Shown: piece after piece, positions 1 to 5,692 of the stretch | Position numbering within the stretch: the first letter of the stretch is position 1 | Layout of the letters: each line of letters starts with the position of its first letter | Assembly: GCA_905210385.1 (NCBI GenBank) | Contig: CAJLWS010000026.1 | Coordinates: 1 to 11,021 of the forward strand | DNA: 11,021 nucleotides | Direction: 5' to 3' | Source: an uncultured Eubacteriales bacterium | GTDB taxonomy: Bacteria; Bacillota; Clostridia; Oscillospirales; Oscillospiraceae | Program-made: the position numbers and the translations under genes | The notes under the pieces: generated by a model | Told to the model about the DNA's origin: nothing | Databases searched by the model: none | Seen by the model: only the letters and a program-made list of their open reading frames with translations

Positions 1-26
1 CAGGCCTAACATTAGCTGCGCTAACT

Positions 27-400
27 TCAAAACCTCCCTTTTGACCTTAATGTCATATACTGGTTCAAACCCTGCCTTCGGCAGATGTGGAGTTTGTCCA
101 TGGCCGCAGAGGGATACCGCTTCACCGTGTTAACGGAAATGCCCATGTGGCGGGCGGTCTCCTGACTGGTTCACCTCCGGGCGGCCAGCAAGGAGACGGC
201 TAGCTCCGTGGTGGTGAGATCGTCGGCCACGCCGTGGCCGGTGTCCGGGTTGTGCACCCGGCGCCATCCCGCGGAGAAGCGGCAGGGGATGTCGATGATG
301 CGCTTGAAGTCCTCCGGCCAGCCGGGCTTTTAAAATAGAAGTACGGCCGGCTTGTGCTGTACTTCCGGCTGTACGGCTGACGCCACATTTCTCCGCGCAC
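27..400 (-). pseudogene. Decayed LuxR-type (GerE-like) helix-turn-helix regulator, C-terminal remnant
   Basis: Reading the minus strand from about 327 down to 27 in one frame gives a protein tail interrupted by a single TGA at 171-173. Before the stop it reads GWPEDFKRIIDIPCRFSAGW and later LTTTELAVSLLAARR; after it reads TSQETARHMGISVNTVKRY and ends near QYM. The pattern LTxxELxVxxLxA..x(T)xQExAxxMGISxNTVKRYxSxxxxKL is the hallmark of the DNA-binding domain of LuxR-family regulators, with the recognition helix at about 114-164. An in-frame TAA at 330-332 stops it upstream, and the next plausible piece (RPYFYFK) lies in another frame, so there is at least one nonsense codon and one frameshift. 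No N-terminal sensory domain is visible. Seen: stops and HTH pattern. Inferred: family and loss of function. An alternative is a sigma-factor region 4. Confidence 0.5.
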
Positions 401-591
401 TTCATCAGGGATTGCGGGTATGCCGTGTCCTGTGTTACACTCTTACCCGTGAAGGATGTGGCCCTCGCGCGTTGAGTTGCTGCCGCAACTTCAAACGATA
501 ACTGATGAGGGTTTATCCTCCATTCCTTCTATTCACCGGTCCAATATGATTGCGCGCCCACAACCAGGCCCTATTTTTTTCGGGTGTACCA

Positions 592-620
592 TTGCATTGG
601 GCCACTGTGTGCAGTATAAT
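592..620 (+). promoter_or_regulatory. Candidate sigma-A promoter in the non-coding stretch
   Basis: A perfect TATAAT at 615-620 lies 17 bases after TTGCAT (592-597), which matches only the TTG of the -35 consensus. No gene begins within 500 bases downstream, so it could drive a small untranslated RNA or be a chance match in AT-rich DNA. Confidence 0.25.
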
Positions 621-860
621 ATACGCACGCCTGTAGCCCAGACCGGCAAAATAGAAAACAGCTTCCCGTGAATTTTTGAGATTCAGCTTATCGAGAGTGT
701 CTGTTACAGGTGGACAAGTTGGTTCAATCAGTCAGTGTGATTTCTGAACAAACTTGAAAATTCGTGTTGCGTTCAATGGGAAGTAAGCGACAAATGACTT
801 GGAATACATGGATTTTGGTCCCTAAAATGCAAATTTCTCTCTGGATGGCATTTGAGAGGC

Positions 861-889
861 CAGCGGTTCGGCTCCGCTGATCTCCATCA
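861..889 (+). other. tRNA/tmRNA 3'-end-like fragment (possible attachment-site remnant)
   Basis: The stretch folds as a T-arm: 5-bp stem AGCGG/CCGCT (862-866 with 874-878) around the 7-base loop TTCGGCT, which keeps T54, T55, C56 and the closing G53-C61 pair but has G instead of the nearly universal A58. It is followed by seven bases GATCTCC (879-885), an A in the discriminator position, and TCA where CCA would be expected. This is the architecture of a tRNA or tmRNA 3' end. No matching 5' acceptor strand (GGAGATC) occurs upstream, so it is not an intact RNA gene. Integrases commonly recombine at tRNA and tmRNA 3' ends and leave such partial copies; that origin is inference here. Confidence 0.35.
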
Positions 890-905
890 TGAGAGGCACA
901 GGCGG

Positions 906-944
906 AGGAGAGCAGGGACTTCTTTTTGAAGTCCCTGCTCTCCT
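906..944. repeat. Perfect 17-bp inverted repeat with TTTTT loop
   Basis: Bases 906-922 pair without mismatch to 928-944 around the five-base loop TTTTT. The stem has mixed composition and would be very stable as RNA. The plus strand has a run of five T, but only six bases beyond the stem (951-955), so it is not a textbook intrinsic terminator; the minus strand has no T-run after it. It could still act as a terminator or transcript stabiliser, or be a relic of a mobile element end. Confidence 0.75.
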
Positions 945-1180
945 ATTACCTTTTTGACGTTTGAAATCAAGCCGAGAAGGATTCGTGTAGTTTGAGATGA
1001 AACGGCAGCGGGATACTGGCGGCGCCGGTTGAAGCTGTTGAGAAATTTGTCCGGCGGCAGGACGGTGGGTTTGGTCGAATGGGATTTGCGTTCCAGCCCT
1101 CTCGCGCGCTGTGCGGCAGGATGTGAGAAACCAGGGTGACCCGCCGGTGCCAGCGGGTCCTCACCCTGTTCTTTTCTGTA

Positions 1181-1198
1181 GAAGGAGTGGTCTTGTTG
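1181..1198 (+). promoter_or_regulatory. Ribosome binding site that decides a TTG start
   Basis: GAAGGAG at 1181-1187 is a near-perfect Shine-Dalgarno sequence ending 8 bases before TTG at 1196. The same frame is open back to a GTG at 1136, but that codon has no comparable site, and starting there would put a stretch of 20 residues before the charged N-terminus and first membrane helix. A second in-frame TTG at 1193 is 5 bases from the site and is less well placed. Confidence 0.7.
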
Positions 1199-3616
1199 AA
1201 AGCGGTTGTCCGGGAATGGGGTTTTTGGATTCTGGCCATGGCGGTTTGGGAGGCAGTACTGCGGCTGACTGCATTTCCGGGCCTGTCCCTCCGGGTTCTG
1301 ACTGTGGCGGGCTTTCTCTGCGTGGCCGCCGGCGCAATGGCGTTGCTCACCGGCCTGCCTGGTTGGGCGGGACGAATCTGCGGCTGGATCTTTCCACCCC
1401 TGTGTTTCGTGATCTACGCAGTGCAACTGGTCTACTATGATATCTTCGGCTCCCTGCTCTCCCTGGGCTTTGTCTCCATGGGCGGGGAGGCCATCACGGC
1501 CTTTTGGTCTATCGTGCTCTCGGCGCTCTGGCGCTGCCTGCTGCGTTTGATTGTGATGGCTGTACCTCTGGTGGCTTTTTATTTCCTGCGAAGCAAACAG
1601 TTCTTCCAGCCCCAGAAGTGGCAAGGCAGGCTGGGAATTGGGGTTGGATCCGCTCTGCTGCTGACCGTGCTAGTGGTGAGTGCTGAGAGGCTACCTAGCA
1701 ACGCCACGATAGATCATTGGGCGGACCGGTATGGTCTGCTCGCAGCGGAGGCGTTGGACCTGAAACAGCTGTTCTTCGGAACCGAGACCGGGTTGCTGGT
1801 GCCCAACGGTTCTGGAGAGATCCTGGAGTGGAGCAGCGAGGACTGGAATGTCATGGATGAGCTGGACTTTGAGCAGCTGACGGAGGCAGCTCAGGGGGAC
1901 GGAGATCTGGAAAACCTCACGGCCTATTTTGCCGCCCAGAGCGCTACGGAGAAGAACGAGTACACTGGGATGTTTGAGGGCTATAACCTCATCGTGGTGT
2001 GTGCGGAGGCCTACTCGCCCTATCTGATCGATGAGGAGCTTACCCCCACCCTGTATCGGCTCTCCCAGGGGGGGATCGTGTTTGAGAACTTCTATAACTG
2101 TTTTCCCAATTTGACCACCAACGGGGAGTACAGCCTGTGCATGGGCCTGCTGCCCGACCTGACCCGGATGAGTTTTTCACGGTCGGCCAACAATTATGAG
2201 CCATTTACGCTCGCCCACCTGGCCACCAATGCGGGTATGAGCGCTCTGGGCTATCACAACAACTATGGCACCTTTTACAACCGGGTTCAGACTCACACCA
2301 ACATGGGCTATGACTTCAAGGCCATCGGCTGCGGACTGGACATTGAAAAGGGCTTCCCTACCTCTGATCTGAAGATGATGGAGGCAAGCGTAGATGATTA
2401 TCTGGATCAGGAGCCGTTCCACGCCTACTATATGACCTATTCCGGCCATGCGGAGTATACCCGGGACGAGAATGAGATGAGTGATCAGAACTGGGATCTG
2501 GTGGCGGGGCTGGAGGGCTCTGAGGAGTATCTGGGCTATCTGGCCTGCCAGCTGGAGCTGGAGAGGGCTATGGCTTACCTGGTGCAGCGGCTGGAGGAGG
2601 CTGGTATAGCCCAGCGCACGGTGATTGTGCTCACTGGAGACCATATGCCTTATGGCCTTCCGGAGGAGGACTATGTCCGCCTGGCGGGAGAAGAGGCGGT
2701 ACAGGAGCCCTTCTGGCAGTACCGCAACAGCTTTATTTGTTGGACGCCGGGGCTGGAGGAGCAACCCATCGTGGTGGACGACTACTGCTGTACCATTGAT
2801 ATTCTGCCCACCCTGTGCAACCTGTTCGGCTTCGAATATGATTCCCGGCTGCTGGCAGGCCGAGATGTGCTGGCAGAGGGGGAGCATATCGCCCTGCTGA
2901 AAAACGGCAGCTTTCTGGCTCAGGGCGTCTACTATGACAGCACTACCGGGGAGTTCACCTGGGAGGAAGAGTCGGACGAAGAGCGGGCTCTGACCTTGCT
3001 GCAGACGGTGGAGAACCAGTTTGCGATGTCTGCCGCAGTTTTGAGCACGGACTATTACCGTTTTGCTTTCTCCACCCTAGGCCTGCTGGACGAATCCCAG
3101 GCAGAGACGCCGGATGTCCCCAGCTTTACAGACATCGAGGGGACCTGGTATGAGGAAGATGTAGAGACGCTGATGGATCTTGGCGTGGTGCAGGGCAGCG
3201 GATTTGGGACATTTTATGGAGAGATCACCATGAGCCGGGCGGAGATGCTGGCCATGGTGACCAGAAGCCTGCAAATTCCCTTCGCAGAGATTGAGCTGCC
3301 CTATACGGATGTGAAACAAGGCGTGTGGTATATGGATGCGCTCACTGGGGCCTATGCCGCAGGCCTGCTGCCGGAGGGCGAGACTACCTTCCGGGCAGCA
3401 GCCGGCGCTACGGTGGACGAGACGTTAGGGGTGCTGACCGGGGCCGCAAAATACGCGCAGATCCGGGACGCGGAGAACTGGGCCAAAGAAACCATGGAGG
3501 CAGCTATGGAATACCAGGCTCAGGACAGCGGCTGCGAAGCCGAGGAGGGAACCGTGAGCCGGGGGGCGATGGCCCACCTGGTGGTGGAGCTGCTGACGGC
3601 GGCAGGGGAGATATAG
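1196..3616 (+). CDS. LTA-synthase/sulfatase-family membrane enzyme with three SLH repeats
   Basis: Predicted 806 residues from the TTG start. Five hydrophobic segments (about 7-27, 32-54, 60-84, 102-130, 146-164) form an N-terminal membrane domain. An extracellular sulfatase-fold domain (about 264-550) follows, with the alkaline-phosphatase-superfamily landmarks of LtaS-type phosphoglycerol transferases: metal-binding Glu in VVCAEAYS (E271), a Thr nucleophile region LTTNGEY (T307/T308), YHNNYGTFYNR (353-363), His in YSGHAEY (H418) and Asp-His in LTGDHMPYG (D482, H483). The C-terminus has three S-layer-homology repeats (about 644-692, 703-751, 757-804); FTD..GTWYEEDV and YTD..GVWYMDAL are clear, the third is degenerate. 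The likely role is transfer of glycerol phosphate or a related group to an envelope polymer outside the membrane, with the SLH part anchoring to cell-wall polysaccharide. LtaS family enzymes do not normally carry SLH repeats. Substrate is not decided by sequence; a true sulfatase is less likely because the Cys/Ser formylglycine motif is absent. Confidence 0.88.
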   Translation: MKAVVREWGFWILAMAVWEAVLRLTAFPGLSLRVLTVAGFLCVAAGAMALLTGLPGWAGRICGWIFPPLCFVIYAVQLVYYDIFGSLLSLGFVSMGGEAITAFWSIVLSALWRCLLRLIVMAVPLVAFYFLRSKQFFQPQKWQGRLGIGVGSALLLTVLVVSAERLPSNATIDHWADRYGLLAAEALDLKQLFFGTETGLLVPNGSGEILEWSSEDWNVMDELDFEQLTEAAQGDGDLENLTAYFAAQSATEKNEYTGMFEGYNLIVVCAEAYSPYLIDEELTPTLYRLSQGGIVFENFYNCFPNLTTNGEYSLCMGLLPDLTRMSFSRSANNYEPFTLAHLATNAGMSALGYHNNYGTFYNRVQTHTNMGYDFKAIGCGLDIEKGFPTSDLKMMEASVDDYLDQEPFHAYYMTYSGHAEYTRDENEMSDQNWDLVAGLEGSEEYLGYLACQLELERAMAYLVQRLEEAGIAQRTVIVLTGDHMPYGLPEEDYVRLAGEEAVQEPFWQYRNSFICWTPGLEEQPIVVDDYCCTIDILPTLCNLFGFEYDSRLLAGRDVLAEGEHIALLKNGSFLAQGVYYDSTTGEFTWEEESDEERALTLLQTVENQFAMSAAVLSTDYYRFAFSTLGLLDESQAETPDVPSFTDIEGTWYEEDVETLMDLGVVQGSGFGTFYGEITMSRAEMLAMVTRSLQIPFAEIELPYTDVKQGVWYMDALTGAYAAGLLPEGETTFRAAAGATVDETLGVLTGAAKYAQIRDAENWAKETMEAAMEYQAQDSGCEAEEGTVSRGAMAHLVVELLTAAGEI

Positions 3617-3640
3617 GAGGTTGTCGCCTGCGCATAAAAT
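3608..3640 (+). promoter_or_regulatory. Candidate sporulation (sigma-E/K-like) promoter
   Basis: CATAAAAT at 3633-3640 matches the sigma-E -10 consensus CATAYAHT at seven of eight positions, and GAGATATA (3608-3615) partly matches its -35 element. The 17-base gap is slightly long for sigma-E. The position, about 50 bases before a spore-coat gene pair, is what makes it worth listing. Confidence 0.25.
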
Positions 3641-3689
3641 GCAGAACGCTGGGCAAACTGGAGATACTTTTGTTCAAGGAGGTATCCCC

Positions 3690-3875
3690 ATGGCGAATTT
3701 GACCACCAAGGAGCTGTCGGCCCTGGAGGATCAGCTGGGCTTTGAGAAGATGCTGTGCTGCAAGTACCAGCAGGCGGCCCAGACCACCCAGGAGCCGGAA
3801 CTGAAGCAGTGCTACACCCAGTATGCCGGGCAGCACAAGCGCAACTATGAGACCCTTCTGGGCTTTCTGCGGTAA
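3690..3875 (+). CDS. Small helical protein, probable spore-coat-associated partner
   Basis: Sixty-one residues starting MANLTTKELSALEDQLGFEK. The ATG at 3690 follows AAGGAGG (3676-3682) at good spacing; the frame is open further upstream but without another such site. The protein looks all-helical and has no signal peptide or membrane segment. It carries a Cys-Cys pair (CCKYQQAA) and the charged, Gln-rich, regularly spaced pattern of small CotF/ferritin-like coat proteins. It ends 13 bases before the CotF-like gene, which has its own strong ribosome site, so the two are very probably co-transcribed. In Clostridia, pairs of such short genes are commonly annotated as spore coat proteins or coat-protein partners. 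The family call rests on the neighbour and general pattern rather than on a diagnostic motif. Confidence 0.75.
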   Translation: MANLTTKELSALEDQLGFEKMLCCKYQQAAQTTQEPELKQCYTQYAGQHKRNYETLLGFLR

Positions 3876-3888
3876 AGGAGGGGCTGAG

Positions 3889-4149
3889 ATGAACGATCAG
3901 GAACTGATGGCCGATCTGCTGTTCACGGAGAAGAAGATGAGCGCCAACTATGGCTTGTTTGCCTCGGAGTGCGTCAATACCCAGCTTCGGGATGCCTTTG
4001 TCGACCTGCTTACCCAGGGCCACAAGACTCAGACCCAGATGTTCCAGGCCGCCCAGCAGCGGGGGTGGTACCAGGTGGAGCAGGCCCCGGCCCAGAAAGT
4101 GGCCCAGGCGGAGCAGAAGTTCGCCAACCAGACGCCCACTTTAGAATAG
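3889..4149 (+). CDS. CotF-family spore coat protein
   Basis: Eighty-six residues starting MNDQELMADLLFTEKKMSAN. The pattern of a D..LLxTEKxxSxxY helix, then ECVNTQLRDAFVDLL, then a QxMFQAAQQRGWY segment is typical of CotF-type coat proteins of spore-forming Firmicutes, which have a two-helix ferritin-like fold and are deposited on the forespore surface. The ATG at 3889 is preceded by AAAGGAGGGG (3874-3883). The C-terminal tail (VEQAPAQKVAQAEQKFANQ) is Gln/Ala-rich and probably flexible. It forms a two-gene unit with the 61-residue gene upstream and is followed within ten bases by a strong intrinsic terminator. The presence of such a gene implies a sporulating, or recently sporulating, lineage. 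Confidence 0.85.
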   Translation: MNDQELMADLLFTEKKMSANYGLFASECVNTQLRDAFVDLLTQGHKTQTQMFQAAQQRGWYQVEQAPAQKVAQAEQKFANQTPTLE

Positions 4150-4156
4150 AGGGCCC

Positions 4157-4192
4157 AAGCCCAGGACGACAGGTTGCCGTCCTGGGCTTTTT
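4157..4192 (+). terminator. Intrinsic terminator of the spore-coat pair
   Basis: A perfect 12-bp stem (4157-4168 with 4178-4189, core GCCCAGGACG) with a 9-base loop runs directly into a T-run at 4188-4192. It lies 7 bases after the stop codon of the CotF-like gene. Confidence 0.93.
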
Positions 4193-4251
4193 AGTGGCCC
4201 GGCGGATCAGCTTGGGGAGTTGGTAAAAAGGCGAAATTCTCCGTCTGTGCG

Positions 4252-4296
4252 TTGAAAGGAAGCGGGCGATTGTGGTATACTGCACCGTGAGGTGAG
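4252..4296 (+). promoter_or_regulatory. Extended -10 promoter and ribosome site of the response regulator gene
   Basis: TTGAAA (4252-4257) and TATACT (4276-4281) are 18 bases apart, and TGG directly before TATACT makes an extended -10. Transcription would start near 4288. GAGGTGAG (4289-4296) then serves as ribosome site, so the leader is very short. Confidence 0.65.
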
Positions 4297-4301
4297 ACGC
4301 C

Positions 4302-5000
4302 ATGGACAACATCCATATTCTCGTGGTGGAGGATGACGCCGACATCAACCGCCTGCTGTGTACCATTTTAGAGGGGGCGGGCTACTCCTGCCGGGCCGCC
4401 TTTTCCGGCAGCGAGGCTATGCTGTGGGCGGAAAAATACGACTATGACCTGGTGCTGCTGGACCTGATGCTTCCGGGGCTGACCGGGGAGGAGTTCATTG
4501 CCCGCATCCGGGCAGGCAAGACCATGCCCATCATCGTGCTGTCCGCCAAGGTGGCGGTGGAGGACCGGGTAAACGCCCTGGGTCTGGGGGCGGACGACTA
4601 CATCACCAAGCCCTTTGACAACCGGGAGGTGCTGGCCCGGGTAGAGGCCCAGCTGCGCCGCAGCCGCAGCTTTCCCCCCGCCGCCGGAGGCGGGGAGCTG
4701 GTGTGCGGCCCTCTGCGCCTGAGCAGGGAGGACCATACGGCCAGCGTGAACGGGGAGGAGGTCTCCCTCACCACCCGGGAGTTCGCCATTCTGGCCCTGC
4801 TCATGGAGCACCCCAAGCGTGCCTTTTCCCGAGCCCAGATCTACGAGTCGGTGTGGGGGGAGGAGTTCATGGGGGACGACAACACGGTGAACGTCCACGT
4901 GAGCAACCTGCGCGCCAAGCTGTCCAAGGCCGCCCCCGGGGAGTACATCAAGACCGTGTGGGGCATTGGTTTCAAGATGGCGGAGATAGAAAAGGGCTGA
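4302..5000 (+). CDS. OmpR/PhoB-family response regulator
   Basis: Predicted 232 residues, full length for the family. The receiver domain (1-115) has the acidic pocket E10-D11-D12, phospho-acceptor D54 in LVLLDLMLPG, Ser at the Thr/Ser switch position (S81) and invariant K103 in ITKPFD. A short Pro/Gly-rich linker leads to a winged-helix DNA-binding domain (about 131-230) with LTTREFAILALLMEHP, the recognition-helix region DDNTVNVHVSNLRAKL and the C-terminal hairpin VWGIGFKM. It is a cytoplasmic transcription factor activated by a histidine kinase. The only kinase nearby is encoded after the ABC genes at 8326-9228, the usual partner arrangement in peptide-antibiotic response loci. Non-coding DNA of nearly 700 bases separates it from those genes, so it may be transcribed separately. 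Confidence 0.96.
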   Translation: MDNIHILVVEDDADINRLLCTILEGAGYSCRAAFSGSEAMLWAEKYDYDLVLLDLMLPGLTGEEFIARIRAGKTMPIIVLSAKVAVEDRVNALGLGADDYITKPFDNREVLARVEAQLRRSRSFPPAAGGGELVCGPLRLSREDHTASVNGEEVSLTTREFAILALLMEHPKRAFSRAQIYESVWGEEFMGDDNTVNVHVSNLRAKLSKAAPGEYIKTVWGIGFKMAEIEKG

Positions 5001-5020
5001 CGCCCTCGGGCAAAAGTCAA

Positions 5021-5039
5021 TTGGGGGTTCCACCCCCAA
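5021..5039. repeat. Short hairpin, 8-bp stem with TCC loop
   Basis: TTGGGGGT (5021-5028) pairs perfectly with ACCCCCAA (5032-5039). It starts 20 bases after the response regulator stop and has no T-run after it. It may slow or stabilise the transcript. Confidence 0.65.
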
Positions 5040-5060
5040 ACCCCCGGGACGCTCCGCTGG

Positions 5061-5090
5061 GGGTACTTTTCTCCCGCGAGAAAAGTACCC
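5061..5090. repeat. 13-bp stem-loop, left member of a related pair
   Basis: GGGTACTTTTCTC (5061-5073) pairs perfectly with 5078-5090 around a 4-base loop. It shares the ACTTT..CTC / GAG..AAAGT core with the hairpin at 5537-5568; the two enclose about 450 bases. Confidence 0.8.
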
Positions 5091-5279
5091 AAAAGCGCGC
5101 CCGAAGGGGGGCGTACCCCCCCCTTGGGTATCCCCCCAGCTCAGTAGGTGTGCCAGCATAGCTTTCCGGCGGGCAACTTACGACGGCGTGGGAGATTCCC
5201 TCAACGGCCCATGGCCTTGTGCCGACTTGCTTTCGATGATCTAAAGCACCCAGTTGGATGCCTGGCCAGGCAAAAGGCC

Positions 5280-5337
5280 GGGGCGCTGCCCTCGTTAGAC
5301 GCGCCATTCCCCAGGGCTATGCCTTTGCAGGCGCCCC
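5280..5337. repeat. Bulged long-range stem enclosing 37 bases
   Basis: GGGGCGCTGC (5280-5289) pairs with GCA (5327-5329), a bulged G, and GCGCCCC (5331-5337), giving ten pairs. An inner CCCT/AGGG match adds potential structure. It may be part of a structured RNA or of a repeat element. Confidence 0.4.
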
Positions 5338-5472
5338 AATAGGGTGTACCCGCTATCAGCTATGCCAGTACGAGGGCGGAACCCGCCGGGGGAAGCACGC
5401 GGCCGGCGGCACAGTGCGCCGAAAAGCTGTCGTTGCACGGATACTGACGCCCCCGTGCCCTTAGCGGGGGTT

Positions 5473-5526
5473 CTTAGGGGACAAATCATAAGGGCGCGGC
5501 CTTCGCCCGCGATTTGCGCCCCTAAG
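5473..5526. repeat. Three-part imperfect hairpin (8 + 6 + 5 bp)
   Basis: CTTAGGGG (5473-5480) pairs with CCCCTAAG (5519-5526), CAAATC (5482-5487) with GATTTG (5511-5516), and GGGCG (5492-5496) with CGCCC (5504-5508), separated by small internal loops. A 54-base arm like this rarely arises by chance and suggests selection or a repeat-element origin. Confidence 0.65.
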
Positions 5527-5536
5527 CGCACTCTTT

Positions 5537-5568
5537 GGTGACTTTCTCTTGCGGGAGAGAAAGTCACC
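5537..5568. repeat. 13-bp stem-loop, right member of the related pair
   Basis: GGTGACTTTCTCT (5537-5549) pairs perfectly with 5556-5568 around TGCGGG or its equivalent six-base loop. It is followed by a purine-rich tract and poly-A, not by T, so it is not a plus-strand terminator. It resembles the hairpin at 5061-5090. Confidence 0.8.
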
Positions 5569-5610
5569 CGCCGGAGGCAAAAAAAGAAAAAATATCCCTG
5601 TGGATTTAAG

Positions 5611-5687
5611 ACTTTCTTTATACTTTCTTTGAGGGCCTTTGAGATTTTTTCCCTATACTGGGGCCAACCTCAAAGGAAAGGCAGGAG
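5611..5687 (+). promoter_or_regulatory. ABC operon promoter region with helical-phase direct repeats
   Basis: ACTTTCTTT occurs at 5611-5619 and again at 5622-5630, exactly 11 bases apart; CTTTGAG occurs at 5627-5633 and 5637-5643, 10 bases apart. TATACT (5654-5659) is a good -10, while the -35 area (TTGAGG, 5629-5634) is weak and spaced 19 bases away. CCTTTGAG is also present inverted as CTCAAAGG at 5669-5676. Direct repeats one helical turn apart next to a weak -35 are the typical operator form for OmpR-family activators, so this is the natural target for the regulator at 4302-5000. GGAG at 5684-5687 is the ribosome site of the ATPase gene. The binding itself is inference. Confidence 0.5.
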
Positions 5688-5692
5688 TCAAC

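Larger units (their letters stand above)
401..1180. other. Long intergenic stretch without an intact gene
   Basis: About 780 bases separate the regulator remnant from the next gene. The part from about 480 to 850 is clearly richer in A and T than the coding DNA around it and has no reading frame with a convincing ribosome binding site or recognisable protein. It contains the promoter-like sequence, the tRNA/tmRNA-like 3' end and the perfect hairpin listed separately. No transposase fragment was recognised. The drop in GC next to a dead regulator suggests decayed, possibly foreign DNA. Confidence 0.6.
5001..5692. other. Palindrome-rich intergenic island
   Basis: No credible gene lies here; open frames on both strands lack ribosome sites and translate to low-complexity Arg/Pro/Gly-rich text typical of palindromic repeats. 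The interval is packed with inverted repeats (entries at 5021, 5061, 5280, 5473, 5537), a perfect 12-base palindrome at 5260-5271 and runs of C and G. None of the stems is followed by a good T-run, so no clean terminator for the response regulator is visible. The last 110 bases turn sharply AT-rich (poly-A at 5579-5592) and hold the ABC operon promoter. The overall look is that of a dispersed extragenic repeat cassette; whether other copies exist cannot be told from this window. Confidence 0.6.

Noticed and set aside
456..671. 71-residue open frame in the non-coding stretch
   Set aside because: No ribosome site, AT-rich non-coding composition and no recognisable domain.
500..889. A complete tmRNA ending at 889
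   Set aside because: The 3' end fits, but no complementary 5' acceptor strand and no convincing tag frame were found in the preceding 400 bases.
1136..1195. GTG at 1136 as the start of the SLH enzyme
   Set aside because: No ribosome site, while GAAGGAG at 1181-1187 is ideally placed for TTG 1196.
887..1624. Long open frame on the minus strand overlapping the membrane-enzyme start
   Set aside because: Translation is Gln/Pro/His-rich antisense text without a ribosome site; the plus strand here encodes clear membrane helices.
4368..5159. Minus-strand open frame over the response regulator
   Set aside because: Gly/Gln/His-rich shadow of the regulator gene with no family resemblance.
5017..5567. 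Several open frames of 60-150 residues in both strands of the palindromic island
   Set aside because: They translate inverted repeats, lack ribosome sites and have no protein-like hydrophobic pattern.
5001..5570. CRISPR array
   Set aside because: The repeats are individual inverted repeats of differing sequence, not regularly spaced identical direct repeats.
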